This document shows, piece by piece, positions 44,940-52,315 of a stretch of 64,000 nucleotides of DNA (positions are counted from its first letter, which is position 1; the number at the start of each line of letters is the position of its first letter). This DNA comes from Acidimicrobiia bacterium (GTDB taxonomy: Bacteria; Actinomycetota; Acidimicrobiia; IMCC26256; PALSA-610): contig BPGH01000001.1 of the NCBI GenBank assembly GCA_026002935.1, positions 1,661,965 to 1,725,964 on the forward strand. The letters are read 5' to 3'. The notes under the pieces were generated by a model. That model had not been told where the DNA came from and did not search any database. It saw only the letters and a list, made by a program, of their open reading frames with translations. Both the position numbers and the translations under genes were made by a program.

Positions 44940-45584
44940 ATGGCCTACCCGAGGAAGCTGATCCGGGAGGGCGAGGAGGTCGTCCTCGACCTCAAGCCGC
45001 ACTGGTGGTTCTTCTGGCGCCAGCTCCTGTCGGGCGTGGCGTTGCTGGTGCTGCTCGTGCTGCTGTGGCGTTGGTCGGCCGAGGGTGCGCTCGGCACCGT
45101 CACGTGGTGGGCGTGGGGGATCGCCGCGATCGTGTTCGTCGGCTGGCTGGGCATCGCCTACCTCAACTGGCAGTTCACGTACTTCGTGCTGACGACGAGC
45201 CGGGTCGTGTACCGCACCGGCGTGCTCGCCAAGCAGGGCGTCGAGATCCCCCTCGACCGCATCAACAACATCAACTTCCGCCAGGGCATCGTCGACCGCC
45301 TCGTCGGCGCCGGTTCGCTGGAGGTCGAGTCCGCGGGCCAGGACGGCGAGACCCGCTTCACCGACGTGCGCCACCCCGACGCGGTGCAGCAGGAGATCTA
45401 CAAGCAGATGGAGGAGCACGCGAAGCGCCGCGCGGCGTGGGGGCGCGAGGCCGCCGCGCCGCAGGCGGCGGCCCCGCCGAACGTCGCGGAGCAGATCCGG
45501 CAGCTCGCGGAGCTGCGCGACAAGGGCCTCATCACCCCCGCCGAGTACGAGGCGAAGAAGGCCGAGCTCCTCGAGCGCATGTGA
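44940..45584 (+). CDS. bacterial PH-domain membrane protein with C-terminal SHOCT domain
   Basis: A 214-residue protein. Two membrane helices, LSGVALLVLLVLLW near residues 25-38 and AAIVFVGWLGIAYLNW, precede a bPH2 domain: YFVLTTSRVVYRTGVLAKQG, EIPLDRINNINFRQGIVDRL, VGAGSLEVESAGQDGET. After an Ala/Pro-rich linker comes the SHOCT motif IRQLAELRDKGLITPAEYEA, KKAELLERM, often used for oligomer formation. The function is unknown. The stop overlaps the next start (GTGA), so the metal-receptor protein is co-translated. Confidence 0.85.
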   Translation: MAYPRKLIREGEEVVLDLKPHWWFFWRQLLSGVALLVLLVLLWRWSAEGALGTVTWWAWGIAAIVFVGWLGIAYLNWQFTYFVLTTSRVVYRTGVLAKQGVEIPLDRINNINFRQGIVDRLVGAGSLEVESAGQDGETRFTDVRHPDAVQQEIYKQMEEHAKRRAAWGREAAAPQAAAPPNVAEQIRQLAELRDKGLITPAEYEAKKAELLERM

Positions 45585-46315
45585 CCGCCGCCCCCCGCGC
45601 CGCCGCGCCGCGCGTGGTGTCGCTCGTGCCGTCGGCCACCGAGACGCTGTACGCGCTCGGGGTCGAGCCGGTCGGGGTCACCCGCTTCTGCGACCGGCGC
45701 GGCCCGGTGGCCGTCGGCGGCACCAAGAACCCCGACCTCGCGGCCGTCGTCGCGCTGGGCCCCGACCTCGTCGTCGTCAACGACGAGGAGAACCGGCGGG
45801 CCGACGCCGACGCGCTCGCGGCCGCAGGGTGCGCGCTGCACTCCATGTCGCCCCGGTCGGTCGCGGACGTCGGCCCCGAGGTGCGCGCGCTGGCCGAGCG
45901 CCTCGGGCGCCCCGTGCCCACGCCGTTCTCGGCGGGGGAGTGGGAGGAGTGGATGGCCTCCGTCGTGTCGCCCCACTACTGGGACGCGTTCGTCGCCGTG
46001 TGGCGCCGGCCGTGGATGTCGCTCGCCGCGGACACGTACGGGTCGTCGCTGCTCGACCTGCTCGGCGTCCACAACGTCTTCGCCGACTCGCTCGTGCGCT
46101 ACCCGGAGGTGACGCTCGACGAGGTCGCGGCGCGCGCGCCCAACGTCGTGCTGCTGCCGAGCGAACCGTACGAGTTCGGCGAGCGCCATGCCGCCGAAGT
46201 GCGCGCCGCGCTCGGTTCGGTCCCGGTGCGGTTCGTCGACGGCCGCGACCTGTTCTGGTGGGGCGCGCGCACCCCCGCGGCCGCGGGGCGCCTGCGCGCC
46301 GCGCTCAGTCGCTGA
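45581..46315 (+). CDS. helical-backbone metal receptor (BtuF-like) protein
   Basis: A 244-residue class III substrate-binding fold. RVVSLVPSATETLYALGVEP, VGVTRFCDRRGPVAVGGTKN, PDLAAVVALGPDLVVVNDEE and TYGSSLLDLLGVHNVFADSL are typical of cobalamin- or siderophore-binding BtuF/FhuD proteins. No signal peptide or lipobox is seen, so this copy may be cytosolic or may depend on its neighbour for location. No BtuC/D partners are nearby. The GTG start overlaps the stop of the PH gene. Ligand: a cobalamin-like or haem-like molecule (inference). Confidence 0.82.
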   Translation: MTAAPRAAAPRVVSLVPSATETLYALGVEPVGVTRFCDRRGPVAVGGTKNPDLAAVVALGPDLVVVNDEENRRADADALAAAGCALHSMSPRSVADVGPEVRALAERLGRPVPTPFSAGEWEEWMASVVSPHYWDAFVAVWRRPWMSLAADTYGSSLLDLLGVHNVFADSLVRYPEVTLDEVAARAPNVVLLPSEPYEFGERHAAEVRAALGSVPVRFVDGRDLFWWGARTPAAAGRLRAALSR

Positions 46316-46727
46316 CGCCCGGCGCGCCGAGCTCGCGCAGCGCCGTCCGCAGGCGAGCCGCCGCGTCGTCGAGCGCGGCCGGTTCGGCGTGGCGGTCGAC
46401 GTGCGCGAACGACAGCTCGCCCGCGCTGTTGATCGGGACGACGTGCAGGTGCGTGTGCGGCACCTCGTCGCCGACGATCATCAGGCCGACCCGCCGCGGC
46501 CGCCACACCCGCTGCTGGGCCATGCCGATCCACTGCGCGACGACGAACAGGTGCGCGGCGAGGTCGGCGTCGAGGTCGATCCAGTGGTCGACCTCACGGC
46601 GGGGCACGACCAGCGTGTGGCCGGGGTTCATCGGTTCGATGGTCAGGAACGCGACGGCGCGCTCGTCCCTCCACACGAACCGGCCGGGCAGCTCGCCCTC
46701 GATGATCCTGGTGAACACGCTCGGCAT
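46305..46727 (-). CDS. HIT family hydrolase
   Basis: A 140-residue nucleotide hydrolase/transferase of the histidine triad group. MPSVFTRIIEGELPGRFVWR and AFLTIEPMNPGHTLVVPRRE match the HIT core, and the triad VPHTHLHVVPINSAGELSFA carries HxHxHxx. It overlaps the convergent metal-receptor gene by eleven bases. Its start is three bases after the end of the first galactokinase gene, in a likely operon. The substrate is probably a dinucleotide or adenylylated compound. Confidence 0.9.
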   Translation of the reverse strand: MPSVFTRIIEGELPGRFVWRDERAVAFLTIEPMNPGHTLVVPRREVDHWIDLDADLAAHLFVVAQWIGMAQQRVWRPRRVGLMIVGDEVPHTHLHVVPINSAGELSFAHVDRHAEPAALDDAAARLRTALRELGAPGVSD

Positions 46728-46729
46728 GG

Positions 46730-47794
46730 TCACGATCCTTGCAGAACGCCGGCACCGTCGACCGCCCGCACGGCGAACGCCATCGGTTCGAGGCCGGTGA
46801 GCGCGTGGTAGCGCTCTGCGGCCGCGCGGGCGACCGCGGCGGCGGAGTCGTGCGGCGCGAGCAGCACGACGCAGCCGCCGAACCCCGCGCCGGTCAGGCG
46901 CGCGCCGAGCGCGCCGTGCTCCATCGCGAGGTCGACCAGCAGGTCGAGCTCGGGGGTCGAGACGCGGAGGTCGTCGCGCAGCGAGCGGTGGCTGTCGAGC
47001 ATCAGGGCTCCGAACGCGTCGCCGTCGCCGCGCCGCAGCGCCTCGGCGGCCGCGAGCACGCGTGCGTTCTCCGACACGACGTGGCGGGCGACCGGGTCGG
47101 AGGCGACCAGGTCGGGCGTCGCGTCGCGCAGGGCGGCCAGGCCGAGCCGGGCCGCCGCCGCCTCGCACGCCGAACGCCGCGCGGCGTACTCGGAGTGCTC
47201 CAGCCGCCGCGGGAGCCCGCTGTGGACGACGGCGACGGCGACCGACGCCGGCAGCGGGACCGGCTCGACCGTGAGCGCCCGGCAGTCCAGCAGGAGCGCG
47301 TGGCCGGCCCGGCCGTGCACCGACGCCATCTGGTCCATCACCCCGCACGGCACGCCGGTCGCGCGCTGTTCCGCCTCCTGCATGGCGAGCGCGAGGTCGG
47401 TGCCGCCGATGTCGAAGTGTGCGGCGGCCGCGGCCGCCAGCGCGCACGCGACCTCGAACGCGGCGCTCGACGACAGGCCGGCACCGACCGGGACGGTCGA
47501 CGAGACGTCGGCGTCGAACCCCACCGGAGGGCGGCCGCGCGCCGCGAGCACCGCGAGCACCGCCGCGACCGTCCGGCCCCAACCGTCACCGGGGTCGCCC
47601 GAGCCGTCCGCCGCGAGGTCGACCGCACCCGGGAGCCCGCCCGATCGCACGACCACCCGCCCGTCGCGGCGCGGGCGCCACCCGATCGTGACCTCGCGGT
47701 CGATCGCGACCGGCAAGCAGTACCCGTCCTGGTAGTCGGTGTGGTCGCCGACGAGGTTGACCCGGCCGGGCGCCCGCACCCGCGCGTCGGTCAT
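46730..47794 (-). CDS. galK: galactokinase
   Basis: A 354-residue GHMP kinase that makes galactose 1-phosphate. Sugar-site motif RVNLVGDHTDYQDGYCLP at residues 11-28 (the usual E is D here). The ATP motif is VPVGAGLSSSAAFEVACALA, the catalytic Asp lies in VPCGVMDQMASVHGRAGHAL, and the C-terminal motif is ARLTGAGFGGCVVLL. Apart from the E-to-D exchange all motifs are canonical. A TAGGCT element lies nine bases before the ATG. A second, diverged kinase is at 48733. Confidence 0.92.
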   Translation of the reverse strand: MTDARVRAPGRVNLVGDHTDYQDGYCLPVAIDREVTIGWRPRRDGRVVVRSGGLPGAVDLAADGSGDPGDGWGRTVAAVLAVLAARGRPPVGFDADVSSTVPVGAGLSSSAAFEVACALAAAAAAHFDIGGTDLALAMQEAEQRATGVPCGVMDQMASVHGRAGHALLLDCRALTVEPVPLPASVAVAVVHSGLPRRLEHSEYAARRSACEAAAARLGLAALRDATPDLVASDPVARHVVSENARVLAAAEALRRGDGDAFGALMLDSHRSLRDDLRVSTPELDLLVDLAMEHGALGARLTGAGFGGCVVLLAPHDSAAAVARAAAERYHALTGLEPMAFAVRAVDGAGVLQGS

Positions 47795-47864
47795 GGGCCC
47801 GAGAGCCTATCGATGGGCGCGTCGCGGGTCGGTAGGGTGGCCGTCACCGGGAGGGAGGAGCGAC

Positions 47865-48713
47865 GTGGGGACGTTCCGGAGGGCGTTCGCGCTGACGCGG
47901 GCGTCGTGGTCGGTGCTGCGGCGGGACAAGGAGCTGGTGGCGCTGCCGTTGCTCGCGGGGTTCGCCTGCCTGCTGACGGCCGTGCCGTGCATCGCCGTGA
48001 TCGCGTCCGTGGATGCCCGGGCGGTCGACGACCCCGGCGCCGACTGGCCGTACGCGTTCGCGGTCGTGGTGCTGGCGGCCGGCCTCTATCTCTGGTGCGC
48101 CTACGTCTTCGTGTTCTGCAACGTCGCGCTCCTGTGCGCCGCCGACGAGCGCCTGCGCGGCGGCGACCCGACGCTCCACAGCGCGCTGCGCGGCGCCGCC
48201 TCCCGCGCGTTCGCGATCCTGCCGTGGGCGATCCTGTCGGCGACGGTCTCGCTCGTGTTCGCCGTGATCAGGGAGCGTGCCGGGATCGTGGGCCGCGTGC
48301 TCGTCACCCTCGGGATCGTCTGGTCCCTGGTCACGTTCCTCGTGCTGCCGGTCCTGGTGTTCGAGCGGACCGGGGTGCGCGCCGCGCTGCGCCGATCGAC
48401 GGAGCTGTTCCGGCGAACCTGGGGCGACGCCGCCGTCGCGAGCGGAGGGATGTGCGTCCTCGCGGTCGTCGCGTCGCTCGCCGGCGCCGTCGCCATCGGA
48501 CCGTTCGTGCTCGCAGGCGGTCGTGCCGCGGTGCTCGGTCTGGCGCTCTTCGGCCTGTGGGCAACGGTGGCGGCCTGCGTGGGTGCTTCACTGTCGGGGA
48601 TCCTCCAGCTCGCGTGCTACCGCTACGCCGTCGACGGCACCGTGCCGGGCTTCGGCGACGAGCTGATACAGGCTGCGTTCTCGCGCCGGGGCCGCGGCGC
48701 CGGCGCGCGCTGA
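47865..48713 (+). CDS. DUF6159-like polytopic membrane protein
   Basis: A 282-residue membrane protein. The GTG at 47865 is chosen for GGGAGGGAGGAG just before it and TAGGGT about 30 bases upstream. The start, MGTFRRAFALTRASWSVLRR, then DKELVALPLLAGFACLLTAV, is characteristic of the family. Six hydrophobic segments follow, with AADERLRGGDPTLHSALRGA in the middle and CYRYAVDGTVPGFGDELIQA near the end. The function is unknown. It lies between the two galactokinase genes on the other strand. Confidence 0.82.
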   Translation: MGTFRRAFALTRASWSVLRRDKELVALPLLAGFACLLTAVPCIAVIASVDARAVDDPGADWPYAFAVVVLAAGLYLWCAYVFVFCNVALLCAADERLRGGDPTLHSALRGAASRAFAILPWAILSATVSLVFAVIRERAGIVGRVLVTLGIVWSLVTFLVLPVLVFERTGVRAALRRSTELFRRTWGDAAVASGGMCVLAVVASLAGAVAIGPFVLAGGRAAVLGLALFGLWATVAACVGASLSGILQLACYRYAVDGTVPGFGDELIQAAFSRRGRGAGAR

Positions 48714-48732
48714 GGCGCCACGGCGCGACGCG

Positions 48733-49800
48733 TCAACCGGCCGCGGGGCCGGCGCCCGCGGCCGGGCGGACCCGCCACGGCGTCGGCTCCCGCCCGGTCC
48801 GCGCCCGGTACGCGACGCACGCCTCGGCCAGCACCGCGTCGGCGCGCGCCTCGGGCGCGAGCGCGACGACGCAGCCGCCGAAGCCCCCGCCGGTCAGGCG
48901 CGCACCCAGCGCGCCGGCGTGCACGAGGCACTCGACGAGCGCGTCGAGCTCGGGGGTCGAGACCTCCATGTCGTCACGTGACGACGCGTGCGACGCGAGC
49001 AGCAGCGGGCCGAGCGCGTCGACGTCGCCCCGGCGCAGGGCGTCCGCGAATGCGAGGACCCGGCCGATCTCGTGCACCACGTGCCGCGCCCGCGGTTCGC
49101 CGCGGACCTGTTCGGGCGTCGCGTCGCGCAGGACGCGCACGCCGACGCGCCGGGCCGCTGCGAAGCTCTCGGTGCGCCGCGCCGCCCACGGGCTGCCCGC
49201 GAGCGTCCGGGAGACGCCGGAGTGCACGACGAGCAGGGCGATCCCGGGCGGCAACGCGAGGTGTTCGGCGGCGAGCGTGCGGCAGTCGAGGAACAGGACG
49301 TGCCCCGCACGGGCCGCGAGCGAGGTGAGCGGGTCCTGGATGCCGCACGGCACGCCCAACGCGAGGTGTTCGGCCCGCTGCGCGACCCGCGCCGCGTCGC
49401 CGGCCACGAGGGTGCGGCCCCCGAGGTGCGCGAGCGCGAGCGTGGTCACGACGCCGAACGCGGCGCTCGACGACAGCCCCGCACCCGGCGGCAGCGACGA
49501 CTCGTAGGAGAGGTCGGCGCCGGGCGGATCGACGCCGTGCTCCCGCAGCACGCGGGCCACGGCCGCCACCGGGCGGCCCCACGCGGGGGAGACGGACGCG
49601 GGGTCCGCGGCGGCGGCGAGGTCCACCTCCACGGTCCCCGGGTACGACGACGATCGGGCGCGCACGACGCGGTCGCGGCGTGGTGCGGCGGCGACCGTGA
49701 CGTCGCGGTCGACCGCCAGCGACACGACGTACCCTTCGTGGTAGTCGACCTGGCCGCCGATCAGGTTGACCCGTCCCGGCGCGCGGAACCTACGCGTCAC
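48733..49800 (-). CDS. galactokinase-like GHMP kinase with altered sugar site
   Basis: A 355-residue paralogue of galactokinase. The ATP motifs are good (LPPGAGLSSSAAFGVVTTLA, ARLTGGGFGGCVVAL) and the catalytic Asp is kept in VPCGIQDPLTSLAARAGHVL. The sugar motif reads RVNLIGGQVDYHEGYVVSLA, with G-Q-V in place of E-H-T; that E and H hold the sugar hydroxyls in known galactokinases. It therefore probably phosphorylates another sugar or is weak on galactose. Its GTG start overlaps the end of galT by eleven bases, so it is the kinase translated with GalT. Confidence 0.8.
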   Translation of the reverse strand: MTRRFRAPGRVNLIGGQVDYHEGYVVSLAVDRDVTVAAAPRRDRVVRARSSSYPGTVEVDLAAAADPASVSPAWGRPVAAVARVLREHGVDPPGADLSYESSLPPGAGLSSSAAFGVVTTLALAHLGGRTLVAGDAARVAQRAEHLALGVPCGIQDPLTSLAARAGHVLFLDCRTLAAEHLALPPGIALLVVHSGVSRTLAGSPWAARRTESFAAARRVGVRVLRDATPEQVRGEPRARHVVHEIGRVLAFADALRRGDVDALGPLLLASHASSRDDMEVSTPELDALVECLVHAGALGARLTGGGFGGCVVALAPEARADAVLAEACVAYRARTGREPTPWRVRPAAGAGPAAG

Positions 49801-50740
49801 GCAGCGCCCTCGCGGCTTCCTCCGGCACGACCGGGTTCGACAGCGTGCCGCTGCCGAGCTCGCCCGACGCGACGTAGCGCGCCACCCCCGGTGCGCGCAG
49901 CGGGGGTGCGGTGTGCGCGTGGACGTGCCACTCCGGCCCGCCCGCCGCGGGCGCCTGGTGGAACCACAGCAGGTACGGGAACAGGTACCCGGGGTGCGGG
50001 GCCGGCCAGAGCCGGTCGTAGCGCCCGAGGGCGTCGACGAGCAGGGCGGCGAGCGCGTCGCGTCCGGCGTCGTCGAGGTCGGCCAGCGACCCGGCGTGGT
50101 GGACGGGCGCGAAGCGCATCCCGTAGGGGTACCCGGACGCGTACGGCACGTACGCGACCCAGTCTCCGTGGCGCGCGACGACCCGCACCCCGGCGGCGAC
50201 CTCCGCCGCGACCTCGGCGCAGACCGGGCACCCGTGGGCCCGCGCGACCGCCGCCTCCTTCGCCGGGACCGGGGGGACGAACGGGTAGCCGTAGATCTGG
50301 CCGTGCGGGTGGTCGATCGTCGCTCCCACGTCGCGGCCGCGGTTCTCGAACACCAGCACGTACTCCACCTCCGGCCGGGCCAGCAGCGCGGCGGTCCGTT
50401 GCGCCCACAGGTCGACCACCTTGCGGACCTGCGCCGTCCCGAGGGTCGCGAGCGACGCGTCGTGACGCGGCGCGAAGAGCACGACCTCCGCCGCGCCGGC
50501 GGCCGGCAGCGCGGGGGTGCCCGCGGCCTCCGCCGCCGCGACGTCGACCGGCGGGCCCGGCCGCAGCGCCGGCCAGCGGTTCGGGAACCAGCGGACGTCG
50601 TACGGCTCGGGCGCCTCGAGGCCGCCGGGGCAGAACGGGCAGCCCTCGGCCGGGAGGTTCGGGCGCTGCTGGCGGTGCCCGACGACGTTCACCCACTCCC
50701 GCACGAGCGGGTCGAAGCGCAGCTGGGGCCCGCCGTTCAC
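49790..50740 (-). CDS. galT: galactose-1-phosphate uridylyltransferase
   Basis: A 316-residue GalT of the Leloir pathway, swapping UMP between UDP-glucose and galactose 1-phosphate. The GTG start has GAGGTGGG upstream. The first zinc pair is CPFCPGGLEAPEPYDVRWFP. VLVFENRGRDVGATIDHPHG is followed by QIYGYPF; the HPHGQ motif holds the uridylylated His. HGCPVCAEV and EWHVHAHTAPPLR supply further metal and active-site residues. All key residues are present. No galE lies in the window. The coupled kinase is the diverged one, which raises the question of which sugar 1-phosphate it receives. Confidence 0.9.
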   Translation of the reverse strand: MNGGPQLRFDPLVREWVNVVGHRQQRPNLPAEGCPFCPGGLEAPEPYDVRWFPNRWPALRPGPPVDVAAAEAAGTPALPAAGAAEVVLFAPRHDASLATLGTAQVRKVVDLWAQRTAALLARPEVEYVLVFENRGRDVGATIDHPHGQIYGYPFVPPVPAKEAAVARAHGCPVCAEVAAEVAAGVRVVARHGDWVAYVPYASGYPYGMRFAPVHHAGSLADLDDAGRDALAALLVDALGRYDRLWPAPHPGYLFPYLLWFHQAPAAGGPEWHVHAHTAPPLRAPGVARYVASGELGSGTLSNPVVPEEAARALRDA

Positions 50741-50887
50741 GCGCGGCCCACCTCGCAGGCGGCGTCGCGGGTCGCGCGGGTGGCGGGCTCCATGCGCCGC
50801 ACAGCCTCGCGGATCGCGGCGGGCCGGCGCGCCACCGGGGGTCGGCCGGCGCGCCGCCGGCGGGTCGACCGACGCGTCCCCGGCGGG

Positions 50888-51703
50888 TCAGCCGGTGCGA
50901 CCCGGGACGTGACGGGCGAAGAACTCCAGCGCCCGGCGGGTCTTCGGCTCCTGCTCGCCCGCGGGCTCGATGCCGAGCCCGCGCAGGTGGCCGGCCACCT
51001 CCTCGTAGACGCGCACCGTGTCGAGGGGAGCGGCCTTCGTCGACAGCTCGACGAGCGGCACCTCGCCCGGGTAGTGCCACTGTTCGATCGTGAGCCGCCG
51101 GCTCGCGCCCTGCGGCACCGCCTTGGCCAGCACGACGAACACGGGCCCGAGGGGTACGAGGTCGCCCCACGACACGCCGGCCGGCGCGTGCGAGGCGAAC
51201 AGCGCGCGCTGCTCCTTCGTGAACAGCTTGTCGAGCGGCCGGGCGCCGTCGAGCACCGCGTGCAGGCTGCCCGCCTTGCGGACCCCCTTCAGCGACGCGG
51301 AGACCACGTACGAGCCCCGCGTCACGTCCATCTCGACCTTCAGGTTCGGCGAGTCGCGCACGGCGGGCGGGAGCTCGTCGGGCACCGCGGGCCGGAGCTT
51401 GACGACCGTGTCCTCCGGTGCGCCCTGTGTCCGCCGGGCGCGCAGCACGACCCCGTGGTGGAAGCACGCGAGCTCGGAGGTGTCGAAGAACACGACCTCC
51501 CTGATCCGCCCGCGCAGGGGATCGATCCGCAGCTCGCGCAGCGCCATGCGCTGTTCGCCCGGCACCGTCATCTTGAGCTCGACCGACCCCACCGAGGAGA
51601 GCTGCGCGAAGAGCGCGAGCAGCTCGTCGCGCCCGAGCGGGCCGGGATCCGCGCCGGCCGCGGTCCCCGGTCCCGCCGGAAGGGGGTCGCCTCCCTGCGC
51701 CAT
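50888..51703 (-). CDS. CYTH-like domain protein
   Basis: A 271-residue protein. After a proline/glycine-rich start the CYTH/VTC-like tunnel fold appears: VGSVELKMTVPGEQRMALRE (an E-x-K strand), REVVFFDTSELACFHHGVVL, RARRTQGAPEDTVVKLRP, VEMDVTRGSYVVSASLKGVR. CYTH enzymes bind triphosphates with metal ions. The classic ExExK is only partly kept, so catalytic activity is uncertain. It has no CHAD domain. There is no operon partner. Confidence 0.7.
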   Translation of the reverse strand: MAQGGDPLPAGPGTAAGADPGPLGRDELLALFAQLSSVGSVELKMTVPGEQRMALRELRIDPLRGRIREVVFFDTSELACFHHGVVLRARRTQGAPEDTVVKLRPAVPDELPPAVRDSPNLKVEMDVTRGSYVVSASLKGVRKAGSLHAVLDGARPLDKLFTKEQRALFASHAPAGVSWGDLVPLGPVFVVLAKAVPQGASRRLTIEQWHYPGEVPLVELSTKAAPLDTVRVYEEVAGHLRGLGIEPAGEQEPKTRRALEFFARHVPGRTG

Positions 51704-52003
51704 CGCGGCCCTACCGCTCGCCGCGCGGCCCGGTGCGCCGCGGCGCGCCCGGGGACCGCTCGCCGACGGCCCCCGCGGGGGACCGCCGCACCGTCGGGGT
51801 CGCCAACGTCGCCTCCTCACGTCGTCGCCACGATCACGCGGTCGCGGCCGGGGTCCCGATCGACCCCAGGATCCGCCGCGAGCGGCCGGCCGGCGTCACC
51901 CCGCGCGGGTGAACGCCCGGGTCCGGCGACGATCACCCGCCGTGGGTGAAGCACCCGGCCGGGCGGGCGCTCATGATCGGGGGACCCGACGGAGGGGAGA
52001 CCG
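51704..52003. other. 300-bp intergenic region
   Basis: No coding frame. Near 51905-51960 two related segments, CGGGTGAACGCCCGGG and GGGTGAAGCACCCGG, can form short hairpins; CATGAT near 51973 may be the -10 element of the next gene. A GGAGGGGAG ribosome site ends just before 52004. Confidence 0.4.
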
Positions 52004-52273
52004 ATGTCCCGCTACAAGACCCTGCGGCTGTGGTCCTGGTTCCTCGTCGTCCTCGGCCTCATCAGCGTGATCTCCGCGACCGTCGGCGTGATCGCGTGGG
52101 CGATCGCGGTCGACGGGTTCTGGGACACGCTCGCGGTGATCATGGTCGGCGCGCCGATCGCGTTGCTGCTCGCCGCCTGGCCGATCGCCCTCGGGCAGGC
52201 GTTGCGCGCGATCGCCGACATCGGGGACGCGGTCGCGTTCGACCCGCTCACCGCGTCGCCCGCGCGCTTCTGA
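52004..52273 (+). CDS. small two-helix membrane protein
   Basis: An 89-residue protein, MSRYKTLRLWSWFLVVLGLI, with two membrane helices (FLVVLGLISVISATVGVIAW and VIMVGAPIALLLAAWPIALG) and a short soluble end LRAIADIGDAVAFDPLTASP. The ATG has a strong GGAGGGGAG site five bases before. I do not recognise the family; it is probably a real gene because codon pattern and hydrophobicity are consistent. Confidence 0.65.
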   Translation: MSRYKTLRLWSWFLVVLGLISVISATVGVIAWAIAVDGFWDTLAVIMVGAPIALLLAAWPIALGQALRAIADIGDAVAFDPLTASPARF

Positions 52274-52315
52274 TCGTCCGGGAGCCCGCGGCGGGTGGGA
52301 CGCGCGCGCGGCTCG

